Part shown: piece after piece, positions 39,001 through 48,000 of the stretch
Position numbering within the stretch: position 1 is the first letter of the stretch
How the letters are laid out: each line of letters starts with the position of its first letter
NCBI RefSeq assembly: GCF_963576615.1
Contig: NC_088711.1
Location: 25,576,182 to 25,640,181 of the forward strand
Length of the DNA: 64,000 bases
Reading direction: 5' to 3'
Source: Watersipora subatra
Lineage: Eukaryota > Bryozoa > Gymnolaemata > Cheilostomatida > Watersiporidae
Made by a program: the position numbers and the translations under genes
The notes under the pieces: generated by a model
Seen by the model: the letters and a program-made list of their open reading frames with translations, nothing else
Databases searched by the model: none
Told to the model about the DNA's origin: nothing

Positions 39001-42000
39001 TCAGGAGTGCCAATATAGCACAGAAAATACGTATGTGCACAATAATGCGTAAACACGGAAGGTGAGGGATTGGTACAGCGGTTAGTGTGCTGGTCGCTCA
39101 AGTCAATGGTCGCAAGCTCGACTCTTGTTCGTTGCAACCTTTTTACAACATCCAACCATTGCTTCGGACAGACTGACACGGCCCTTATTATAGTAAAAAA
39201 TTAGGCATGTTTGTTAGGTGCTGTCATGTGAGTTTTGATATGGTGGATTGAATAACGTGATCCCAATAACATAGTGCCATGCATAGTAGGGTGTACGACT
39301 TCCTTCACATATATGTCACTACTAGATTTTTTTTGCAATGCACCAACCCAGAAAATGTGTTGTACCACACAAAACACGTATAGTAATGGAGTCGAACCTC
39401 AACATAAAAAGTTAGTTTGGTTCATCATTTGTTGCGTATATTGAGTTAATCATAAGCTGATGTTTTGCTGTACATCACACGATGGGAACAGATTAAATAT
39501 CAAAGAAGCCTGAGGTGATCACAGTTGAATTACGTGTTTGCTAATTGTTTGTTATCAACCCCACACTCTCCCAGTTACTATTGGTGTAAGTATTGCTGTC
39601 ATTAATGCAGAAAATGTTGTAGGATTCGTGTTTGCGAAAAAAAGTGGTGATGTTTTGTAATACAGTAGATGCTCCTATAACGTAAATTCCAGATAACGGG
39701 AATATTTTATGTGAAGTTTTCGCTTTGTACTACGTAATTACTTCTATATAGCATGAAGTGTCAAGTCGGGTGAGTTCTGTGAGAGAAAAAACGATAAACA
39801 TGTAGCGTTTTACCTGTTATATTACAACTTCCATTACATTTTAGTTCGTCATGATAGTTCATCAGATGTGTCAACAAAATATAGAATAGGTAGTTGTGCA
39901 ATTGTTTGTAAATACTTAGAGGCGATCGATTGGCGCAAATGTTACAGTGTCGGTCTACCAATCTGAATGTCACGAGTTTCCGTCTCATTTCAAGTTTTCT
40001 TTTATCCTAACGTTGATCGCTGGATACAGATGTATCTAATGACGATAAAAAAGTAGCACCGCTCTTTTTATTGTAAAAATATTTTTTGTTCTGCTTTATT
40101 GTAGATGTATAAAATATTGGTTATTAGTTTTACTTTGCGGAATAAACTTTCCTGTTTAGAAAAATAACATCGTTGTAAATGGACGTCGAAGATGTGGGCT
40201 CCCCATCAACCTGTAAAATTTCAGCAATCATAGTCTATAAAACCAGTGAAATTCATCAAAAAAAAGGAGAAAAGTGGTCGATGCAAACTAATAATACTGC
40301 AGTTACGGAACAGCCGACAAACTAAAAAGTCTAGTTTTTCCTTTTTGTATGGCCCAAGGGGTGAGTTTGGAAAGATCTTGTTAACTACATACAGTAGGAG
40401 TGCCTACTGTATGTAGTTATGTTTTCTTATTTGTTGAAGAGGAAATAAGTCGGGTTTAGCTTAATAAAGACCAGTGCTACGCTGTAGCCTTTATTTCTAT
40501 GTTTACAGGATTCTTACAATATTCCGTGTTGATCAACTAATAATAACACTGCACTAAAAACTACTGCCCTAAATTGATGTCAAGCGAATGACTATTATTT
40601 TAGGTTAAAAAAAGCTCACAGTATTGCATTGCTCAAAATATTTTTTTTCTATTTCATTATATTGGTTGTTTGACAACATAGCATTTTATTTAAGAAACGA
40701 TGAAAAGTTTTTAGAGCAAGTTACTCAAACCCTGAAACTAACAAAATGGAGTACCCAACAATAGTTACGAGTTATATCATATACGAGTTTTACTGATAAT
40801 CAACTCTTTAACCTTTCTGGCTATTCATTTGTCATACTTTGTTTTTAAGACTTGAATGGTTTGGTCTATCGACTGTGTTTATCACATTTCGCGTACCTGT
40901 TTATTTTTAGGAGTTCTGTTGGGGTAAGAGAGAGCCAGAATCGGATGTGAACTTCGCTGACAGTCTCATGCTGTTCATGTTCAGGGCTGGCGCTGTCGTT
41001 GTGATGCTAATCTTTATAGCCTTGAGTGGCTTCGGTGTCTACGCACTTGAAAGGGACCAACATGCGGTAGGCACACTAATTTTTTGTGTAATAGTTAGTT
41101 TTTAACTAAGCCAAAGCAATTCACAAATCACTGAAATCGTGGTTCTTCGCATTTTCAATATATTGTCCAAGAATATAGTATCTATTAAAAATTCTTTAGT
41201 TTGGCTAATATCAGATTTTATAATCAGTAAAGATATTCTGTTAGAACATTCTGAAACCTTAGAACATTTTGGAACCTTAGAACATTCTATTACCTTAGAA
41301 CATTCTGGAACCTTAGAACATTCTGGAACTTTAGAACATTCTGGAACCTTAGAACATTATGGAACCTTAGAACATTCTGGTAGTAGTGCTAGTTTGTGAC
41401 TTGAACAATTAAATAATATAGAAAATAGAAATTTGCCTGGAAGTTGTAACGGTTGGTTGCTTTAGGAGAATGTCTGGCTGAGAGATCTAGGAGGGCCGAC
41501 CATTATAACTGCCATCAACAGTATAGTACCTTTCCTCTTCACCATCATCTCTTCTTTTCTCAAGTTTACCTACCAGAAGTCTGTGGTATACCTCTCGCTT
41601 GTCATGTAAGTCAAAGGTTCCAGGTTTCTTGTTTGCCCGTTACCATTTCCTTTGCCTAATTTAAACCATAGGGGTAGAAATCTCATTTATAAACCAAATG
41701 CAGATTACAAATACGTTGCGTTGTTTGTACTATTTTTTCTGAAAATTTATTCTTTGGAATATGATTACAAAACAAAATGGCATGCAGTTATTAACAAACC
41801 TGTAGCATTATACCTTAAGAGCGATGGCACGCACCACCCTATTTTTACATGAAGCAGCCTAGAAGGGATACACACATTCTGGTACACCAGATAGACAGAG
41901 TGCCCCCCCCCAAGCATTACAAGTAACAACACTATATAGCCCAGTTGACTAGATCATAAGTTAAATACGCGCTTGTTTTATTTTATCAGTGGCTCTAGTG

Positions 42001-45000
42001 TTCCGTAGGATTTTAAAATATTGTCTACAAATGACGGTCCTTTACCTAGGTGCGGAGAATAATTACAAAACATTGCATTCTAGTAAAGATAATGTTACCA
42101 GACTTGTTTATTTGTCTGAGTAGCGATATATTGATTGGTAGAGCAGATTCAACCATGGCTAACGGTGCCATGATACAGTCAAGGTAGGAGAATATTATGC
42201 TCTTTAGTTTCATAATAATCGTTTGTCTGCAGGACAATGTTTCTATATGGAGCCACCCTCGGGGTCTACTTCTTTGTGGCCATGTTTCCATGCGGCAGCG
42301 AAGGCAATTTTAAATGTGAACTGGTGAGTCTATTATCATTTTACAGTCTTTTGTCTTTGTCCATTTCCATGAGCCAATTAATCAAAAATACTGTGCTTAA
42401 TAGATTATGGAACAGTTTTTGTTGAGAATAGTTTAAAACCATTTTTGTTGTAAAGAGCTTTCAATTTTTCAAAGTTGCTGTGGCTGCCAAAACTGGTAAA
42501 ATGTGGGTTTAGTAAAGTTTATGAATTTTTTCTACCGCTGCCCTTCCTAAAATGACTAGCACCTTATGAACAGGAAAAAGTTTAATATGGTTAAGAAATG
42601 CACAAAACTGTATGGTAATAATCTCCTATGTTGATTAATCGAGCTCCATTTTGTTCATGCTTTAGGAGGGGTGCTGGGAGACACGCCTCGGTACGAAAGC
42701 TTACACTCTTGTCGTAATTGACTTCTTGTTTGGAATTATCATTTCTCTGGTGGCTGAGGTTCTTTACAGGTAATATATGTGTGGTTGACGAGTCATTGAA
42801 ATCCAATTGATGTAATTTCTTATTTTCTGTAGCTGGTGAATAACAATTTGTATTACAAGTGAGTAGCTATTGACAACACTGAAGTCAACATCTTAAAGTT
42901 TAGCTATTGACAACACTGGAGTCAACATCTTAAAGTTAGAATGCATTTAAATTTATTCCCTAAAGTTACTCTTGCTATAGCAACAACAATGCATAGAGTA
43001 CTTCATATTGGTATCTAGGGACAGACATTGCTGCCCCTCCATAGACCTATTAACTATATTAGTATAGCTAATAAGTCTATGTGCCGCTCTAACTTTATGT
43101 TATCTGTCCTTTATGTAAATTAGACATGAAATATTCCTACTCTGGCATGATGTACACATGGTGCTGTTAAGGGGGTGCGTTGGTTTGCAGGCTCGTTGCT
43201 CAGTTCTGCTGTCAAAGGTGGGAAGCTCAGCAGAAGGAGGAACAAGAAGGACATTCAATTTATCCGCAATTTGATATAGCGAGGAACACTATGGCCATCA
43301 TATACAATCAATTTTTACTCTGGTTAGTGAAGTTCTATTCTTTTGTTTTCTGCCATTAAAAAGGTCAAGGTAAAATTATCTAGAATAGTTACTTCCATTT
43401 GGACTACAAACTTGGTAAGTTCATGTAGCAGTTATAGCTGTACGACGGAGTAGACTATCGATAATAACCTAAGTCTAGCTAAGAACTAAATTTTCTGACT
43501 AGCTTTGCTACTTGATCAGCTAACAGTAGCGGTAGTTGGTATCTATTGCTTGTGAGATTGTCAGTGTATAAAAGATATCTAACCATCAAATACATTTATT
43601 TTTTAGGCTCGGCATCTATTACAGTCCTCTCTTAACTGTTGTGGTAGTCATTAAACTATGGATCACATTCTATTTTAAGAGGGTAAGTAATAAGTAAACC
43701 TCTGAAGTGCAATCATTGTTGTTTTTTTATTAAAGATTTGTTCAGACAGATAAGCAATATGCTTGACATGGTGCTGCGTGATTGTTAATGAACTACTGTT
43801 TTATAAAGGCTAGTTGAGGCTTTAGTAAGTGCACTCTTGGTCTCTTCATCGCATTTCCATGGTTTGTAAGATATTAATTGATATAAATAAGTGCAGCACT
43901 ATAAGTATATCGTGTATACGAGAGCCAACATTTTTCTTTCACCCATGGTGACAAATGAAAACTGTCTGAAATATTTTTCTGTTTCTATTTCTCACTTACC
44001 CCTTAAGAACTTACCCCTTAAGAATTTATTCCTGGCTGATATTTTCACTTACCCCTTAAGAACTTACCCCTTAAGAACTTACCCCTTAAAAACTTACCCC
44101 TTAAGAACTTACCCCTTAAGAACTTACCCCTTAAGAACTTACCCCTTAAGAACTTACCCCTTAAGAACTTACCCCATAAGAACTTACCCCTTAAGAACTT
44201 ATCCCTTAAGAACTTACCCCTTAAGAACTTACCCCTTAAGAACTTACCCCTTAAGAACTTACCCCTTAAGAACTTACCCCTTAAGAACTTACCCCTTAAG
44301 AACTTACCCCTTAAGAACTTACCCCTTAAGAACTTACCCCTTAAGAACTTACCCCTTAAGAACTTACCCCTTAAGAACTTACCCCTTAAGAACTTACCCC
44401 ATAAGAACTTACCCCTTAAGAACTTACCCCTTAAGAACTTACCCCTTAAGAACTTACCCCTTAAGAACTTACCCCTTAAGAACTTACCCCTTAAGAATTT
44501 ATTCTTGGATATTTTCAATTTTTTGACTTCCTAATTAAAACTTAGCCTTGTCATTAGCAAAAACTTTGTTAAAGGTTGACTTGCAACAAACTTCACATTA
44601 CAGTTATTTGGTATCAAAAGATTCACCATGTCTTACTCTGCTGTGTTGTAGGTGCAAAATATGTGATTACAAGCTCTTAAAAGCTCAAAAACGAACAGTT
44701 AATCGCCGCCACCACGAAACTGCCGTATATTAGAATCCCTTTCCAAAACGGCTCAAATGGGACGTAGATGAACGAAATAGCTTGTTTGCACTTTCATGCA
44801 ACCTCATTCGTCGAAATATTTTTACAATTATACTTCACGCATTCAATAAAACCATGTCTGTTGTTCTTACGCGTCTGTTTCATCATCATTGTAATGCTGT
44901 CATTTGAGCACTGATATCTCAAAACCTACCGTAAAAATTCGTTTGATTTTTTAACTTTGGCTCGAAGGAGTGCATATCATTCTCTGACAAACATGACGAG

Positions 45001-48000
45001 CCTGTTGGTCACCTGTGATAGTCAAAAAATGCTGCAGATATTATTCGCGCTGTTTGGCAGGAAGTATGGGTCTCATGATCAAATTACGACTAGACTATTA
45101 GACCAAGCCGAAACAAAACTGGAATGTAGCGAGCATCCATATTTGATGCGGGTTTTTCGGTAAAACCCGAAGTGTTTGTCATAAACTAGTGCTGCGAGGA
45201 GTTTTATATTGAGCCTTTTATTGGCCTTTCAATTCACGTGAGAACATCGTGTGTCAAAACAATAACCAAATCGTTTGAATACATCGGAGAAATAAATTGA
45301 TTCCATTCTACGGCGGTTTCGTGATGGTGACGATTAACTGTTTGTTTTTGCGCTTTTAAGAGCGTGTAATCACATTTCCACATATTTGGCACCTACAACA
45401 TAACGGAGTAAGACATGGTGAATCTTTTGATACCAAACAACTGTAATGTGAATTTTGTTGCAAGTCAACCCTTTAAAGTTTAAAGTTTGATAACATAATC
45501 TGAATTAAACCTTCTATTATTCGATGACATTTATTGATGTCATCATGTTGACATCTATTGATTTATCAGTGTTTAAAGATAGTAATACTGGAACATTAAA
45601 AACAGTAATAACAAATAACACTCTTTAATATTTTTTGGGAATGGTTTGTTCAAAATACTAAGAGAAGCTAACTCCAAGCTTCTGTATTTGAATTGTGCAG
45701 TGGTCAAATTCTTATAGGTGACTGTGATGAATTCATGCATACCAACTACCAAACCATGGAGAGCTGCCAAGATGCACACCGTATTCCTTGGACTCCTTTT
45801 CATTGGATTCATTGTCTGTATCGTTGCTTTCACTGCTGCCGTCGCTGTGTAGGTGGTCTGGCGACATGGTGTTATCACCATTTAACCCAAAAACTGTTGC
45901 CCTCTTGTTTCATTGTCACTATGGTAAAGATACTGATTGTATAGAGATATGTCATTTGAGAATAGCATGAATAGCATCACCTCCAGTGCTGGTAGCTCAC
46001 TAAGCTCTTGGCAAGCATTTAAGCTACTGCTTTGGAACCTAGCTGGTCGTAGAATTTGGAACCTAGTTGGTCGTAGAATTCAAATTATATATAAAATAGC
46101 TGCAACAATATGTAGCAGAGGTATTTAACTTGAGGTTAAACATGATCTGGCAATGTCGACGCATTTAATCAAAGGTTATCTTCTCGTGTAACAATTTATA
46201 ACCATTCAGCACCTATTCGCATGGGCAATGTGCAGTAACGCAGGTCTATGACACACACATTGTAGTCATTATAGTAACTGACTATCTACTCAATTAAAGG
46301 AAAAAAATTATTGCTTTGGGCACAAATTGTCACTGTATCTTTTTTGACAGCTAATGCATTTAAAAGACTTGTTTGAAATAGCTTAGCATTTGTCACAAAA
46401 AAATCTTAGCCTTTTCAAAATTTGGATACGTTGTCATCCCACCATTTCCATCCCATTCATCACATCTTTGGTTACCTACTGACGCCGTCTGTCAATATCA
46501 GAAGTATCGCAATTTTCATTTGTTCTGTCAATCTCATTTAAAAATTACATGACAACACAGTAACAATCTACCCCGTCTAGCTGCTGAAAAGATATTAAAA
46601 TAGACTGTTTCCGCGATTTATGCCCATATGAATTATTGCATCATCAACAATCAAAATGCGGAGTTGTTAGAATTTTAGCTTCTGCCGCCGCTCAAGCGTA
46701 GACCAAGGGAGACAAATCTAGAAATTATTTTGGTATAAATCTTAGCACGAAAAAGCTATTACTAGTTGAAGTTGTTCAACCTTTTGCGTTACATTCCTGT
46801 TTCAAGTTATTTGTTAACTTTTGACAATTTTGGCTTTAAGAAGCTGGTAATGCGTGAGATTATGTTATTAGCTATGCATTGCATCAAACTCGATCTGTGA
46901 TATTTGCTTTTACTCATTTTATCAGTTACCTTTTTGAACAGTACCGCAGAGCTGATATCATGTCATACTTCTATTTAACCTGAAGGCGAAATATAAAATC
47001 TATTGCTTGCTAGAGATGGCTTCTTTTTTTCCAATGGTGTAACCTTCAATCGCCAGCAACATTCTGTGTAGAGTTTATATGGAGTATTGAGCTAAACTTG
47101 TTCTTATTTGTTATGTATGACTTATTACTTTTATTGATTACCCTTTCGAGTATTGTGTGTTACATCATTACCCACACTTTTAGGAGTGTGGGTAATGATG
47201 TAACACATAACCTGACACTTATCCTATAGTGTTCTTTTAGGAGTGTGGGTAATGATGTAACACATAACCTGACACTTATCCTATAGTGTTCTTTTAGAAG
47301 TGTGGGTAATGATGTAACACATAACCTGACACTTATCCTATAGTGTTCTTTTAGAAGTGTGGGTAATGATGTAACACATAACCTGACACTTATCCTATAG
47401 TGTTCTTTTAGGAGTGTGGGTAATGATGTAACACATAACCTGACACTTATCCTATAGTGTTCTTTTAGAAGTGTGGGTAATGATGTAACACATAACCTGA
47501 CACTTATCCTATAGTGTTCTTTTAGAAGTGTGGGTAATGATGTAACACATAACCTGACACTTATCCTATAGTGTTCTTTTAGGAGTGTGGGTAATGATGT
47601 AACACATAACCTGACACTTATCCTATAGTGTTCTTTTAGAAGTGTGGGTAATGATGTAACACATAACCTGACACTTATCCTATAGTGTTCTTTTAGAAGT
47701 GTGGGTAATGATGTAACACATAACCTGACACTTATCCTATAGTGTTCTTTTAGAGTGTCTCCATCAACAACTTGTGGACCATTTATGGGTCTTAAGAAGC
47801 CGAGTGACATAATTCAATCAGCGATTGGCGAGGCTGATCACATGGTGACAAACATAGTACTGTCACCCGGTGTTGTCGTCGGTGTCATAGTTGTACTTTG
47901 GTAAGAACCTACCTACCTGCTAGTTATTACTAAATAGCATGGATGTAATGTTCAACTCCCACTGCGCAGTGTAGCACTCACTTTATATCATTCTGTTACT

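Noticed and set aside
41139-41399. Open frame with LEHSGT repeats
   Set aside because: Product of the 18-bp tandem repeat inside TMC intron 10.
43891-44526. Long open frame (211 residues, YPLRT repeats), and its antisense frame of 157 residues
   Set aside because: Both are produced by the 15-bp tandem repeat, whose period is a multiple of three. There is no non-repeat coding content, and the array lies in a TMC intron.
47160-47810. Minus-strand open frame of 216 residues with a 19-residue repeat
   Set aside because: Generated by the 57-bp tandem array, and it overlaps the well-supported plus-strand TMC exon 17. No independent evidence.
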